NCBI RefSeq assembly: GCF_014203895.1
Contig: NZ_JACHJY010000001.1
Coordinates: 558,001 to 622,000, forward strand
Direction of reading: 5' to 3'
DNA: 64,000 nt
Source: Streptomyces nymphaeiformis
GTDB taxonomy: Bacteria > Actinomycetota > Actinomycetes > Streptomycetales > Streptomycetaceae
How positions within the stretch are numbered: the first letter of the stretch is position 1; every line of letters starts with the position of its first letter. The position numbers were made by a program, and so were the translations under genes. Shown one piece after another: positions 26,408-35,628 of the stretch. The notes under the pieces were generated by a model. It was not told the DNA's origin. It saw only the letters and a list, made by a program, of their open reading frames with translations, and did no database searches.

Positions 26408-28499
26408 GGCGCGTCTCGGGGAGCGTCTCCAGGCGCACCGCGCACACCTTGAACTCGGGCATCCGCGAGACCGGGTCGAGCGCCGGGTTCACCAGCGTGT
26501 TCGCCCGCCCCTCCCCGTACCAGTGGAAGGGCATGAAGACGGTGTCCGGACGGATCGACGCCGTGATCCGCGCCGGGGCGACGGCCCGCCCGCGCCGCGA
26601 CACCACCGCGAGCTCCTCGCCCTCGGCGACCCCGAGCCGCTCGGCGAGCCGGGGGTGGAGCTCCACGAACGGGCCGGGCGCCGCCGCGTTCAGCTCGTCG
26701 ACCCGCCGGGTCTGCGCCCCCGACTGGTACTGGGACACGACCCGGCCGGTGGTCAGGACGACCGGGTAGTCGGCGTCCGTCTCCTCGGCCGCCGCCCGGT
26801 GCACCACCGGCACGAACCGGGCCCGCCCGTCCGCCGTCGCGAACCGGTCGAGGAAGAGGCGCGGGGTGCCCGCGTGCTCCTCGTCCGGGCACGGCCAGAA
26901 CACGCCCTTCTCCTCCTCGATACGGCGGTAGCTGATGCCCGCGTAGTCGGCGGGCCCGCCCGCCGAGGCGCGGCGCAGCTCCTCGAAGACCTCCTCCGGG
27001 TCGGCCGGGAAGCCCTTCTCCCAGCCGAGCAGCCCGGCCAGCGCGTGCAGCACCTCCAGGTCGCTGCGCACGCCCGGCGGCGGGGTGAGGGCGCGGCGGC
27101 GCAGCAGCACCCTGCCCTCCAGGTTGGTCATGGTGCCGGTCTCCTCCGCCCACTGGGTCACGGGCAGGACGACGTCGGCGAGCGCGGCGGTCTCGGAGAG
27201 CACGACGTCGGCGACGGCGAGGAAGTCGAGCGACCGCAGCCGCTCCTCGACGTGCGCGGCGCGCGGGGCGGAGACCACCGGGTTGGAGCCCATGAGGAGC
27301 AGGGCTTTGACGTCCTGGCCGAGGGCGTCGAGGAGTTCGTACGCGCTGCGGCCCGGCCCCGGCAGCGACTCCGGCGCCACGCCCCACACCCCGGCGACGT
27401 GTTCCCGCGCGGCCGGGTCGTCGAGCTTGCGGTAGCCGGGCAGCTGGTCGGCCTTCTGGCCGTGCTCGCGGCCGCCCTGGCCGTTGCCCTGGCCGGTGAG
27501 GCAGCCGTAGCCGCTCAGCGGCCGGCCCGCCCTGCCGGTGGCGAGGCACAGGTTGATCCAGGCGCCCACGGTGTCGGTGCCCTTGGACTGCTGCTCGGGC
27601 CCGCGGGCGGTCAGCACCATGGAGCTGTCGGCGTCGCAGAACAGCGCGACGGCCTCCCGCAGCCGGGGCACGGACACGCCGGTGATCCGCTCGACCTGCT
27701 CGGGCCAGTGGGACATGGCCCCGGCGCGGGCCTCCGCCCAGCCGTCGGTGCGGGTGGCGACGAACTCCTCGTCCACCCGCCCCTCGGCCACCACCAGGTG
27801 CAGCAGGCCGAGGGCGAGCGCGAGGTCGGTGCCGGGGCGCGGCGCGAGGTGCAGATCGGCCTGCTCGGCGGTGCGGGTGCGGCGCGGGTCGACGACGATC
27901 AGCTTCCCGCCGTTCTCCTTCAGCTCCGTGAGGTAGCGCAGGGCGGGCGGCATGGTCTCGGCGAGGTTGGAGCCGACGAGGATCACGCAGCCGGTCCTCG
28001 GGACGTCCTCCAGAGGGAAGGGGAGTCCCCGGTCGAGGCCGAAGGCCCGCTGGTGGGCGGCCGCGGCGGAGGACATGCAGAAGCGGCCGTTGTAGTCGAT
28101 CTGCGAGGTGCCGAGGACGACCCGGGCGAACTTGCCGAGCGTGTACGCCTTCTCGTTGGTGAGACCGCCGCCGCCGAAGACACCCACGGCATCGGGACCG
28201 TGGTCGGCACGGGTCCGGCGCAGCCCGTCGGCGACGGCGGCGAGTGCCTCCTCCCAGGACGCGGGCTCCAGGGCCCCCGTGTCAGGGCGTCGGACGAGGG
28301 GCCCGGTGAGCCGGACCCGGGAGGAGAGTACGGAGGGGGCGGTACGGCCCTTGCCGCACAGCGCGCCCCGGTTGACGGGGAAGTCGGTCCGCTCGACCAC
28401 CTCGGCGGGCAGCTCCGGGGCGCCGGTGGGGCGGAGCGACATGCCGCACTGCAGGGCGCAGTAGGGGCAGTGGGTGGGGACGGTGGCGACGTCGGACAT
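26394..28499 (-). CDS. nasA: Assimilatory nitrate reductase catalytic subunit
   Basis: 701-aa molybdopterin-bis(MGD) enzyme reducing nitrate to nitrite in the cytoplasm. The N-terminal [4Fe-4S] motif is CPYCALQCGM...ALCGKG. Molybdopterin domains follow: GVFGGGGLTNEKAYTLGKFARV, IDYNGRFCMSSAAAA, VILVGSNLAETMPP, VVDPRRTRTAEQADLHLAPRPG, and ADVVLPVTQWAEETGTMTNLEGRV. The C-terminal dinucleotide-binding domain has LTTGRVVSQYQSGAQTRR and MPFHWYGEGRANTLVNPALDP. No Tat signal and no C-terminal BFD domain, as in short NasA/NarB types. The ATG at 28499 lies 22 bp from a GlnR-like box. The 3' end overlaps the CutA-GGCT gene by 14 bp. Works with NirBD. Confidence 0.92.
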   Translation of the reverse strand: MSDVATVPTHCPYCALQCGMSLRPTGAPELPAEVVERTDFPVNRGALCGKGRTAPSVLSSRVRLTGPLVRRPDTGALEPASWEEALAAVADGLRRTRADHGPDAVGVFGGGGLTNEKAYTLGKFARVVLGTSQIDYNGRFCMSSAAAAHQRAFGLDRGLPFPLEDVPRTGCVILVGSNLAETMPPALRYLTELKENGGKLIVVDPRRTRTAEQADLHLAPRPGTDLALALGLLHLVVAEGRVDEEFVATRTDGWAEARAGAMSHWPEQVERITGVSVPRLREAVALFCDADSSMVLTARGPEQQSKGTDTVGAWINLCLATGRAGRPLSGYGCLTGQGNGQGGREHGQKADQLPGYRKLDDPAAREHVAGVWGVAPESLPGPGRSAYELLDALGQDVKALLLMGSNPVVSAPRAAHVEERLRSLDFLAVADVVLSETAALADVVLPVTQWAEETGTMTNLEGRVLLRRRALTPPPGVRSDLEVLHALAGLLGWEKGFPADPEEVFEELRRASAGGPADYAGISYRRIEEEKGVFWPCPDEEHAGTPRLFLDRFATADGRARFVPVVHRAAAEETDADYPVVLTTGRVVSQYQSGAQTRRVDELNAAAPGPFVELHPRLAERLGVAEGEELAVVSRRGRAVAPARITASIRPDTVFMPFHWYGEGRANTLVNPALDPVSRMPEFKVCAVRLETLPETRPTDA

Positions 28500-28521
28500 G
28501 CGGCCAGCATGGGTCGGACGT

Positions 28522-28548
28522 GTTACGCGGGGCGGCGCGCAGTATTAC
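28522..28548 (-). promoter_or_regulatory. GlnR-like box upstream of nasA
   Basis: On the coding strand GTAAT and GTAAC are 22 bp apart start to start (plus strand ATTAC 28544-28548, GTTAC 28522-28526). The proximal GTAACAC and its 22-bp distance to the start codon are identical to the nir operon arrangement at 15060-15086. The rest of the gap to 28710 is GC-rich filler. Confidence 0.55.
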
Positions 28549-28710
28549 GGGCGGGGTGCGAGGCCCTCCGCCGGGCGGGCGCGGCCGGGTGAGGGGCGCT
28601 TCGGCGGGCGGCGGCGGCCGAGGCGGGGCGCGCCGGGGTGAGGCCTGCCTCCTCGGTGCCCCCGGCAGGCCGAGGCGAGGCTTTCGCGCGCCCGGCGAGG
28701 ACGGGCCCTC

Positions 28711-29400
28711 TCAGCGCGTCCCGGCGGCCGACGCCAGTGCCTCGGTGACGCCCTTCTCCTTCGGGCCCAGGAAGCGCGGGTCGGGGCGCAGGCCGGCGTC
28801 GAGGGCGGCCTTGCCCGCCGCGAAGAGCTCGCGGGTGGTGCCGTAGTACCAGGTCCGGTCGTGGGGTTCGGCGACCCCGACGCCGTACGCGTCGACGCCG
28901 GCGCGGTCGCACAGGGCGACGGCCCGCTTGATGTGGAAGTCCTGGGTGACGAGGACGGCCCGGTCGACGCCGAAGACCTTCCGGGCGCGGACGCAGGAGT
29001 CCCAGGTGTCGAAGCCCGCGTAGTCGCTGACGATCCGGCCGTCCGGCACCCCGCGCGCGGTCAGGTAGGCGCGCATGGCGCTCGGCTCGTCGTACGCGGT
29101 CCGGCTGTTGTCGCCGGTGACGAGGAGGACCCGGACCTTGCCCGCGCGGTACAGCTCGGCGGCGGTGTCGAGCCGGTGCGCGAGGTACGGGGTGGGGCGC
29201 CCGTTCCACAGGCCGGCGCCGAAGACGACGGCGACGTCCCGGGCGGGCACGTCGGCGACGGTACGGAGCTTCCCGGCGGCGGCGGTCTGCATCCAGGTGG
29301 CCGGGGCGAGCGCGAGGACGGCGCCCAGCATCACGGCCTGGACGGTCCGGCGGCGGGCCCGGGTGGTGCGGGGGATCAACCGGGTGAGCCGTGCCGGCAT
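28711..29400 (-). CDS. SanA/YdcF-like DUF218 membrane protein
   Basis: 229-aa protein with an N-terminal membrane helix (TVQAVMLGAVLALAPATWM, ~20-40). The DUF218 domain follows: ARDVAVVFGAGLWNGRPTPYLAHRLDTAAELYRAGKV, RVLLVTGDNSRTAYDEPSAMRAYL, IVSDYAGFDTWDSCVRARKVFGV, VTQDFHIKRAVALCDRAG. The family includes E. coli SanA, linked to vancomycin exclusion and envelope barrier function, but the reaction is not established. The ATG at 29400 is chosen for GGAGG eight bases upstream and the basic signal-anchor start. It follows the aquaporin gene by 31 bp in the same direction. Confidence 0.85.
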   Translation of the reverse strand: MPARLTRLIPRTTRARRRTVQAVMLGAVLALAPATWMQTAAAGKLRTVADVPARDVAVVFGAGLWNGRPTPYLAHRLDTAAELYRAGKVRVLLVTGDNSRTAYDEPSAMRAYLTARGVPDGRIVSDYAGFDTWDSCVRARKVFGVDRAVLVTQDFHIKRAVALCDRAGVDAYGVGVAEPHDRTWYYGTTRELFAAGKAALDAGLRPDPRFLGPKEKGVTEALASAAGTR

Positions 29401-29431
29401 GCGGGAACCTCCGTGGTGGGGCTGCGTTCTG

Positions 29432-30154
29432 TCACCCCGTCCGACGCGCTTCGGCGGCGTTCGGTTCGCCGGACGCGCCGCCTGTTCCGTACAACACACC
29501 CGCGAGGCCCATCCCGAGGAGCATGCCGAGCAGCTGCGCGGCGGCGAACGCGGGCACGGACGCGGGGGCGATGCCGGTGAAGGAGTCGGAGAAGGAGCGG
29601 CCGAGGGTGGCGGCCGGATTGGCGAAGGAGCCGGAGGAGGTGAACCAGATGGCCGCGCCGATGTATCCGGCGACGGCGACCGGGGCGAGACCGGGGCGGC
29701 CGATGTGCCGCAGGCCCTGCACGACGAGGACGAGTCCGGCGGTGGCGACGGCCTCCCCGAGGAGCAGGTGGAGGGAGGAGCGCGGCTCGGTGGCCCAGGC
29801 GCCGGGCGCCCGCCCGAACATCGCCTCGGCGAGGAGGGCGCCGGTGACGGCCCCGGCGAGCTGGGCGGCGATGTAGGCGAGGACGTCGCGCCCCTTGCCC
29901 TCGTGGCGCCGGGACCACCACTCGGAGAGCGTGACGACGGGGTTGAAGTGGGCGCCGGAGAGCGGGCCGATGAGGGCGATCAGCAGGCCGAGCCCGAGGG
30001 CGGACGCGGCGGCGTTGGCGAGCAGCCGGACGCCGATGTCCTGGCTCAGGGAGTCGGCGCGGATGCCGGAGCCGACGACGACGGCGACGAGGGAGGCGGT
30101 GCCGATGAACTCGGCTGCGGCGCGCCGGGGGAGCGCGGGCGGGGACATTCTCAT
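29432..30154 (-). CDS. MIP-family aquaporin
   Basis: 240-aa channel with six helices and two half-helix loops. The first loop is SGAHFNPVVTLSEWW, with NPV in place of canonical NPA; the second is SFANPAATLGRSFSDSF with intact NPA. Similar actinomycete aquaporins occur with arsenic genes, but none are here. It may conduct water or small neutral solutes. The start at 30154 (MRMSPPALPRRAAAEFIGT) or 30148 cannot be separated; there is no clear ribosome site, so a leaderless mRNA is possible. An inverted repeat (30157-30172) abuts the start. Probably co-transcribed with the DUF218 gene. Confidence 0.88.
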   Translation of the reverse strand: MRMSPPALPRRAAAEFIGTASLVAVVVGSGIRADSLSQDIGVRLLANAAASALGLGLLIALIGPLSGAHFNPVVTLSEWWSRRHEGKGRDVLAYIAAQLAGAVTGALLAEAMFGRAPGAWATEPRSSLHLLLGEAVATAGLVLVVQGLRHIGRPGLAPVAVAGYIGAAIWFTSSGSFANPAATLGRSFSDSFTGIAPASVPAFAAAQLLGMLLGMGLAGVLYGTGGASGEPNAAEARRTG

Positions 30155-30156
30155 AA

Positions 30157-30172
30157 CGGAAAAGATATTCCG
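30157..30172. promoter_or_regulatory. CGGAA-n6-TTCCG inverted repeat at the aquaporin promoter
   Basis: The AT-richer 16-mer CGGAAAAGATATTCCG starts three bases upstream of the aquaporin start codon, in a position to block transcription if bound. Regulator unknown. Confidence 0.45.
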
Positions 30173-30231
30173 TGATTCGGAAGGAAAAAAGAGGGGAGGG
30201 GAGGGGCGGGACTCTCGTACGATCCGCTTTC

Positions 30232-30936
30232 ATGATCACTGACGACGAGGTCCTCGCGGCCGCGGTCCGCAACAACGCCGAGTGGTGCCAGAGCATGTGC
30301 CGGGCCCACGGCCTGACCGGCGCCTTCGGCCCCCGCGCCTGGACGAGCACGGCCCGCACCCCGCTCTACTACCCGGACGCGGTGACGCTGACGGAGGAGG
30401 CGGGGGCGGGGGACGTCGTGACGGGCATCGACCGCACGACGGCCGGGGCCTCGGTCAAGGACAGCTACGCGCGCGTGGACCTGACGTCGGAGGGCTTCCG
30501 GCTCCTCTTCGAGGCGCGTTGGATCGCCCGCCCGGCCGGCCTCCCGACCCCTGCCGCTCCCGGCGACTGGCGCCCGGTGCGCACCCCGGAGGAACTCGCG
30601 GCCTGGGCCCTGGCCTGGAGCGGCGACGACGCCGAGGACGCGGCGCTCTTCCGCCCCGAACTCCTCGCGGACCCGGCGACGACGATCGTCGCGGGATACG
30701 GGGACGACGGCCGGATCATCGGCGGCGGGGTCCTCAGCGCGAGCGCCCGCGTCACGGGCGTCTCCAACCTGTTCGCCGCCGGCGACATGGACCCGTCCGC
30801 CGCGTGGGCGGGCGTCCTCGCCTCGGTCCCCGCGGACCGGCCGGTCGTCGGCTACGAGTCGGGCGACGACCTGCCGCCGGCCCGCGCGGCGGGCTTCGGG
30901 GAGCTGGGCCCCCTGCGCGTATGGCTGGGCGCGTAG
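30232..30936 (+). CDS. GNAT-like hypothetical protein
   Basis: 234-aa cytoplasmic protein. The N-terminal region (MITDDEVLAAAVRNNAEWCQSMCRAHG) resembles acetyltransferase-associated proteins of actinomycetes. The C-terminal half has TIVAGYGDDGRIIGGGVLSASARVTGVSNLF, a beta-strand pair typical of the GNAT core, but the acetyl-CoA Q/RxxGxG/A loop is missing or unrecognisable, so activity is doubtful. The ATG at 30232 is preferred to the in-frame 30172 start, which lies in a poly-purine stretch (AAAAAAGAGGGGAGGGGAGG) that probably supplies the ribosome site. It converges on the amidotransferase with four bases between. Confidence 0.65.
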   Translation: MITDDEVLAAAVRNNAEWCQSMCRAHGLTGAFGPRAWTSTARTPLYYPDAVTLTEEAGAGDVVTGIDRTTAGASVKDSYARVDLTSEGFRLLFEARWIARPAGLPTPAAPGDWRPVRTPEELAAWALAWSGDDAEDAALFRPELLADPATTIVAGYGDDGRIIGGGVLSASARVTGVSNLFAAGDMDPSAAWAGVLASVPADRPVVGYESGDDLPPARAAGFGELGPLRVWLGA

Positions 30937-30940
30937 GGCC

Positions 30941-31774
30941 TCACGCCGCCACGGGCGCGAACCGGTGCAGCTCGTCGTTCCCGGGCTGGACGACGCCGTA
31001 GCTGTTCTCCGGCACCTCGTTCCAGGCCCCGGGCAGGTCGCCGAGGGGTTCGGAGACGATGAGACGGGTCTCCCCCGACACGTGCTGCAGGAACCCGAGG
31101 TCCGGGTGGAGCCGGCGCAGGGCGTCCACCCGGCTGCTGTAGAACAGCGAACGGGAGGCCTGCGCGGTGGAGTAGCGGAAGGCCCAGACGCGCTCGCCGT
31201 CGGTGAGGGCGAGCGTCATCTGCAGGGGGAACTCCACCCCGTGCTCCCGGCCGATCCGCTCCACCACGCCCGCCATCGTGGCGACGGCGGCGGGCGGGTC
31301 CCGCTCCAGGCCGAAGGTGAGGGCCAGGTAGAACATCACCTCGGAGTCCGTCGTGCCCTCGATGTCGGAGTACAGCCCGGGGTCGACGAGCAGGGTGAGC
31401 TCACGGCGCATGAGGGGGAACCCGGCGATGGCGCCGTTGTGCATGAACATCCAGCGTCCGTGCCGGAACGGGTGGCAGTTCGACTGCTGCACGGCCGTCC
31501 CGGTCGACGCCCGGATGTGGGCGAAGAACAGCGGCGACCGCACGTGGTCGGCGAGCTCCCGCAGGTTGCGGTTGTTCCAGGCGGGGCCGACGTCCCGCAG
31601 CAGCGCCGGGGTGTCGTTGTGCGCCGAGTACCAGCCGACGCCGAACCCGTCGCCGTTGGTGGTCTCGACGCCCAGCTTCGAGTGCAGGCTCTGGTCGATC
31701 AGGGAGTGGGCCGGCTTGTAGAGGATGGTGTCCAGCAGCACCGGCGTTCCCCAGTACGCGAGCCATCGGCACAT
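30941..31774 (-). CDS. Class II glutamine amidotransferase (EgtC-like)
   Basis: 277-aa Ntn-hydrolase-fold protein. The N-terminal Cys2 nucleophile is in MCRWLAYWGTPVLLDTILYKP; LGVETTNGDGFGVGWY, SPLFFAHIRASTGTAVQQSNCHPFRHGRWMFMHNGAIAGF and DSEVMFYLAL are the conserved glutaminase motifs. The arrangement matches EgtC (gamma-glutamyl-Cys-sulfoxide amidohydrolase of ergothioneine synthesis) and its homologues. No egtA/B/D/E genes are nearby, so ergothioneine involvement is not supported here and the generic name is safer. The start at 31774 must be right because Cys has to be residue 2. Confidence 0.88.
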   Translation of the reverse strand: MCRWLAYWGTPVLLDTILYKPAHSLIDQSLHSKLGVETTNGDGFGVGWYSAHNDTPALLRDVGPAWNNRNLRELADHVRSPLFFAHIRASTGTAVQQSNCHPFRHGRWMFMHNGAIAGFPLMRRELTLLVDPGLYSDIEGTTDSEVMFYLALTFGLERDPPAAVATMAGVVERIGREHGVEFPLQMTLALTDGERVWAFRYSTAQASRSLFYSSRVDALRRLHPDLGFLQHVSGETRLIVSEPLGDLPGAWNEVPENSYGVVQPGNDELHRFAPVAA

Positions 31775-31962
31775 ACGCGATCACCTGGGTCCCTCCGCCG
31801 GATCCGCGGGCGCCGTCGCGCCCCGTCCGGCCCTCCCATTCTCGGCTCCCTCCGGGCGGGGTGCCACCGGCACGCGCGCGGTACGGCCGGCGTGAGGGGG
31901 GCGCCCACGACACGTCACGCGCCGGAAACGGCCAGGCAATGCGGCCCCGCCACGATCGGCGC

Positions 31963-32130
31963 ATGACGGAGCCGGACAGCGCGTTCGCCCCCGCCGCGGG
32001 ACTGCTCGACAGGATCGTCGGACAGCTCGCGGCGCGACTGGCCGAGGTGCGTCCGTACGGCCGCCGGCAGCAGAAGTACGAGAAACCCGAACAGCACGAG
32101 AAGTCCGACGAGGAGGCCCACCGCCCATGA
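31963..32130 (+). CDS. Small acidic/basic hypothetical protein preceding the chelatase gene
   Basis: 55-aa hypothetical protein MTEPDSAFAPAAGLLDRIV... with an amphipathic helix (GLLDRIVGQLAARLAEVRPYG) and a highly charged Lys/Glu/His tail ([22 protein letters not shown]). The His/Glu-rich tail could bind a metal, which would suit a chelatase partner; this is speculation. Its TGA overlaps the chelatase ATG (ATGA), which supports it being translated. No family recognised. Confidence 0.55.
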   Translation: MTEPDSAFAPAAGLLDRIVGQLAARLAEVRPYGRRQQKYEKPEQHEKSDEEAHRP

Positions 32131-32825
32131 CCGACGCCCCCACCCTCGTCGCCGTGGGCCACGGCAGTCGTGATCCGCGGGCCCGGGCCACCCTCGCCCG
32201 GCTCCTCGACCGGGTCCGGGAGCTGCGGCCGGGGCTCGACGTGCGGCTCGCGCACATCGAGATCGACAGCCCCCGCGTCGGCGACGTGCTCGCCGCCGTC
32301 GACGGGGACGTCGTCCTCGTCCCCCTCCTCCTCGCCCCCGGCCACCACGTCACCCACGACCTGCCGGCCGCCGCGGCGGCCGTCGGCGCCCGCGTCGCCG
32401 AACCCCTCGGCGCCCATCCCCTCCTCGTCGAGGCCCTGGTCGACCGGCTCGTCCAGGCCGGCTGGAGCGAGGACGAAGGCGACGGCGTCGTCCTCGCCTC
32501 CGCCGGGTCCCGCGACCCCCGCTCCCGCGCCGTGATCCGGGAGATCGCCGCCCTCCTCGGCGAGCGTCTCGGCGGAGTGCCCGTCGTCCCCGCGTACGCC
32601 TCCGCCGCCGCCCCCACCGTCCCCGACGCCGTCCGCGCCCTCGAAGCCCGCGGCCGCCGCGTCGCCGTCGCGTCCTGCTTCACCGCCCCCGGCCTCTTCG
32701 CGGCCCGCGCCGCCGCCGACGCCCCCTGGATCGCCTCGGACCCGCTGGGCGCCCACCCGGCCCTCGCCCGGCTGGTCCTCCACCGGTATGACACCGCCCG
32801 CGTGAGGGAACTCGCCACCGTCTGA
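32127..32825 (+). CDS. Sirohydrochlorin chelatase (SirB/CbiX family)
   Basis: 232-aa two-lobed ferrochelatase-fold protein inserting Fe2+ (or Co2+) into sirohydrochlorin. The active-site start [23 protein letters not shown] holds the metal-ligand His, and [19 protein letters not shown] holds the second His. The C-terminal repeat keeps the fold ([23 protein letters not shown]) but has Ala-Gly in place of the Gly-His, so only the first half is catalytic, as in long SirB/CbiX forms. With NirB in the same window requiring sirohaem, the sirohaem role is more likely than cobalamin. Overlaps the preceding small gene by four bases. Confidence 0.88.
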   Translation: MTDAPTLVAVGHGSRDPRARATLARLLDRVRELRPGLDVRLAHIEIDSPRVGDVLAAVDGDVVLVPLLLAPGHHVTHDLPAAAAAVGARVAEPLGAHPLLVEALVDRLVQAGWSEDEGDGVVLASAGSRDPRSRAVIREIAALLGERLGGVPVVPAYASAAAPTVPDAVRALEARGRRVAVASCFTAPGLFAARAAADAPWIASDPLGAHPALARLVLHRYDTARVRELATV

Positions 32826-32860
32826 GCTCTTCTGTCGGTCCCTCCGGTTACCTTCGACGC

Positions 32861-34177
32861 ATGGCAGGCATCGAGGACACCAAGGACAGCGCAGACATCA
32901 CCGACACCCCCGGCTACGACGAGACCGCGACCGCGCGCTGGGCCGCCGAGCCCGACAAGCGCCCCGGCCGCACCGCCTTCCAGCGCGACCGCGCCCGCGT
33001 GCTGCACTCCGCCGCGCTCCGCAGGCTCGCCGGCAAGACCCAGGTCGTCACGCCCGGCACGCGCAGCCAGGCCTGGGACGCCAGCCCCCGCACCCGGCTC
33101 ACGCACTCCCTGGAGTGCGCCCAGGTGGGGCGGGAGCTGGGCGCCGCCCTCGGCTGCGATCCCGATCTCGTCGAGGCCGCCTGCCTCTCCCACGACATGG
33201 GCCACCCGCCGTTCGGGCACAACGGCGAGCAGGCGCTGAACGACGTCGCGAAGGACTGCGGCGGCTTCGAGGGGAACGCCCAGTCGCTCCGCCTCCTCAC
33301 CCGCATCGAGCCCAAGCGCTTCGTCAAGGACGAGGAGGGCGAGCTCGTCAGCGTCGGCCTCAACCTCACCCGCGCCGCCCTCGACGCCGCCACCAAGTAC
33401 CCGTGGCCGCGCGGCGGTCACCCCGAGGACCCCGGCTCGCCCAAGTTCGGCGTGTACGAGGACGACCTGCCGGTCTTCGAGTGGATCCGGCAGGGCGCCC
33501 CGGCCCACCGCAAGTGCTTCGAGGCGCAGGTCATGGACTGGTCGGACGACGTGGCGTACTCGGTGCACGACTTCGAGGACGGGCTGCACGCCGGGCACAT
33601 CGACCCGAACATGCTCTTCGCGGAGCCCGAGCGCGCCGACATCGCGGCCGTCGCCATCGGCCGCTACGTACCGGAGGACACCGATCCGCAGGAGCTCGCC
33701 GAGGCCCTCGACCGGCTCGTCGACCAGGAGTGGTGGCCGCACGGCTACGACGGCTCGGCCGTCGCCCAGGCCCGCCTCAAGGACGCCACGAGCCAGCTCA
33801 TCGGCCGCTTCTGCCTCGCCGCCGAGGGCGCGACCCGGGAGCGGTACGGATCGGGCCGTCTGAGCCGGTACGGCGCCGAGCTCGTCGTCCCCCGCGCCAC
33901 CCGCAACGAGTGCGCGGTCCTCAAGGCCGTCGCCGACCGGTACGTGATGCAGCGCGCCGAGCAGGAGGCGCTCCGCGCCGACCAGCGGATCGTCGTCGCC
34001 GAGCTCGCCGAGGCGCTCGTCACCCGCGCCCCCGACGGACTCGAACCCCAGTTCCGGGCCGCGTTCGACACGGCCCGCGACGACCGGGCCCGCAAGCGCG
34101 TCATCGTCGACCAGATCGCCAACCTCACCGACGCCTCCGCCCGGGCCCTCCACGCCCGCCTGCGCGCGCCCCGCTAG
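32861..34177 (+). CDS. dgt: Deoxyguanosinetriphosphate triphosphohydrolase-like HD protein
   Basis: 438-aa HD-superfamily phosphohydrolase converting dNTP to deoxynucleoside and triphosphate. Conserved elements: [40 protein letters not shown] (first His of the HD site), [20 protein letters not shown] (HD pair, ~110-125), [12 protein letters not shown], and [22 protein letters not shown] (terminal Asp). Length and order match the type 2 Dgt family common in actinobacteria. The ATG at 32861 gives [12 protein letters not shown]. It lies between the chelatase and a flavoprotein, two genes upstream of dnaG, and fits nucleotide-pool control. Confidence 0.93.
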   Translation: MAGIEDTKDSADITDTPGYDETATARWAAEPDKRPGRTAFQRDRARVLHSAALRRLAGKTQVVTPGTRSQAWDASPRTRLTHSLECAQVGRELGAALGCDPDLVEAACLSHDMGHPPFGHNGEQALNDVAKDCGGFEGNAQSLRLLTRIEPKRFVKDEEGELVSVGLNLTRAALDAATKYPWPRGGHPEDPGSPKFGVYEDDLPVFEWIRQGAPAHRKCFEAQVMDWSDDVAYSVHDFEDGLHAGHIDPNMLFAEPERADIAAVAIGRYVPEDTDPQELAEALDRLVDQEWWPHGYDGSAVAQARLKDATSQLIGRFCLAAEGATRERYGSGRLSRYGAELVVPRATRNECAVLKAVADRYVMQRAEQEALRADQRIVVAELAEALVTRAPDGLEPQFRAAFDTARDDRARKRVIVDQIANLTDASARALHARLRAPR

Positions 34178-34302
34178 GGCCGACGGCCCTCTTCCGCCGC
34201 CTCCCTCCGTACGGGACCCTCGCAGGCACGGCCCGGGGAGGTACGACGGGACGAACGCCCGGGGGCGTAGGTTGGAACCGGTCGCAAAGAGGAGGAATCG
34301 AC

Positions 34303-35562
34303 GTGGTCGACGCAGATCAGACCTTTGTCATCGTCGGCGGAGGCCTGGCAGGGGCCAAGGCGGCGGAGACCCTGCGCGAGGAGGGGTTCAACGGCCGGGT
34401 GATCCTCATCGGCGACGAACGCGAGCACCCTTACGAGCGCCCGCCCCTCTCCAAGGGCTTCCTGACCGGCAAGGAGGAGCGCGACTCCGTCTTCGTGCAC
34501 GAGGCCGCCTGGTACGCCCAGCACGACGTCGAGCTCCACCGCGGCCAGACCGTCACGGCCGTCGACCGCGAGGCCCGCACCGTCCGCCTCGGCGACGGCA
34601 CCGCCATCGCGTACGACAAGCTGCTCCTGGCCACCGGCGCCGAGCCGCGCCGCCTCGACATCCCCGGCACCGACCTCGCCGGCGTCCACCACCTGCGCCG
34701 GCTCGCCCACTCCGAGCGGCTCCGCCACGAGCTCAGGAAGCTCGGCCGCGACAACGGCCACCTGGTCATCGCGGGCGCCGGCTGGATCGGCCTGGAGGTC
34801 GCCTCCGCGGCCCGCCAGTACGGCGCCGAGGTCACCGTCGTCGAGGCCGACCCCACCCCGCTGCACCGGGTCCTCGGCCCCGAGCTCGGCCAGCTCTTCG
34901 CCGACCTGCACACCGACCACGGCGTCCGCTTCCACTTCGGGGCCCGGCTCACCGAGATCACCGGCCAGGACGGCATGGTCCTCGCCGTCCGCACCGACGA
35001 CGGCGAGGAGCACCCCGCCCACGCCGTCCTGATCGCCATCGGCGCCGCCCCGCGCACCGCCCTCGCCGAGAACTCGGGCCTCGCCCTCGTCGACCGGGCC
35101 GACGGCGGCGGCGTCGCCGTCGACGAGTCCCTGCGCACCTCCGACCCCGACGTCTTCGCCGCCGGCGACATCGCCGCCGTCCAGCACCCGCTCCTGCACA
35201 CCCGGCTCCGCGTCGAGCACTGGGCCAACGCCCTCAACGGCGGCCCGGCCGCCGCCCGCGCCATGCTCGGGCAGCGCGTCTCGTACGACCGGGTGCCCTA
35301 CTTCTTCACCGACCAGTACGACCTGGGCATGGAGTACTCGGGCTGGGCGCCGCCCGGCGCGTACGACCAGGTCGTGGTCCGCGGCGACACCGGCAAGCGC
35401 GAGTTCATCGCCTTCTGGCTCAAGGAGGGCCGGGTCCTCGCCGGGATGAACGTGAATGTGTGGGACGTCACAGAGCCCATCCAGAACCTCATCCGCGCCC
35501 GTACGCCCGTGGACCCGGAGGCCCTCGCCGACCCCTCCGTACCCCTGGAGAGCCTGATCTGA
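34303..35562 (+). CDS. FAD-dependent ferredoxin/putidaredoxin-reductase-like protein
   Basis: 419-aa flavoprotein. FAD motif FVIVGGGLAGAKAAETLREEGF (~7-28), PYERPPLSKGFLTG, NAD(P) motif LVIAGAGWIGLEVASAARQYGAEVTVVEA (~155-185), closing FAD motif TSDPDVFAAGDIAAV (~280), and a C-terminal reductase domain with RVEHWANALNGGPAAARAML and FTDQYDLGMEYSGWAP. This is the rubredoxin/putidaredoxin reductase class that passes electrons from NAD(P)H to a small iron-sulfur protein. The GTG at 34303 has GGAGGA six bases upstream. Partner ferredoxin is not in the window. Confidence 0.92.
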   Translation: MVDADQTFVIVGGGLAGAKAAETLREEGFNGRVILIGDEREHPYERPPLSKGFLTGKEERDSVFVHEAAWYAQHDVELHRGQTVTAVDREARTVRLGDGTAIAYDKLLLATGAEPRRLDIPGTDLAGVHHLRRLAHSERLRHELRKLGRDNGHLVIAGAGWIGLEVASAARQYGAEVTVVEADPTPLHRVLGPELGQLFADLHTDHGVRFHFGARLTEITGQDGMVLAVRTDDGEEHPAHAVLIAIGAAPRTALAENSGLALVDRADGGGVAVDESLRTSDPDVFAAGDIAAVQHPLLHTRLRVEHWANALNGGPAAARAMLGQRVSYDRVPYFFTDQYDLGMEYSGWAPPGAYDQVVVRGDTGKREFIAFWLKEGRVLAGMNVNVWDVTEPIQNLIRARTPVDPEALADPSVPLESLI

Positions 35563-35628
35563 TCGGTCCGGTTCACCCGGCCCCACATCCTCCGGGGGGC
35601 GACCCCCGGACCCCCGTACACTTCATGC

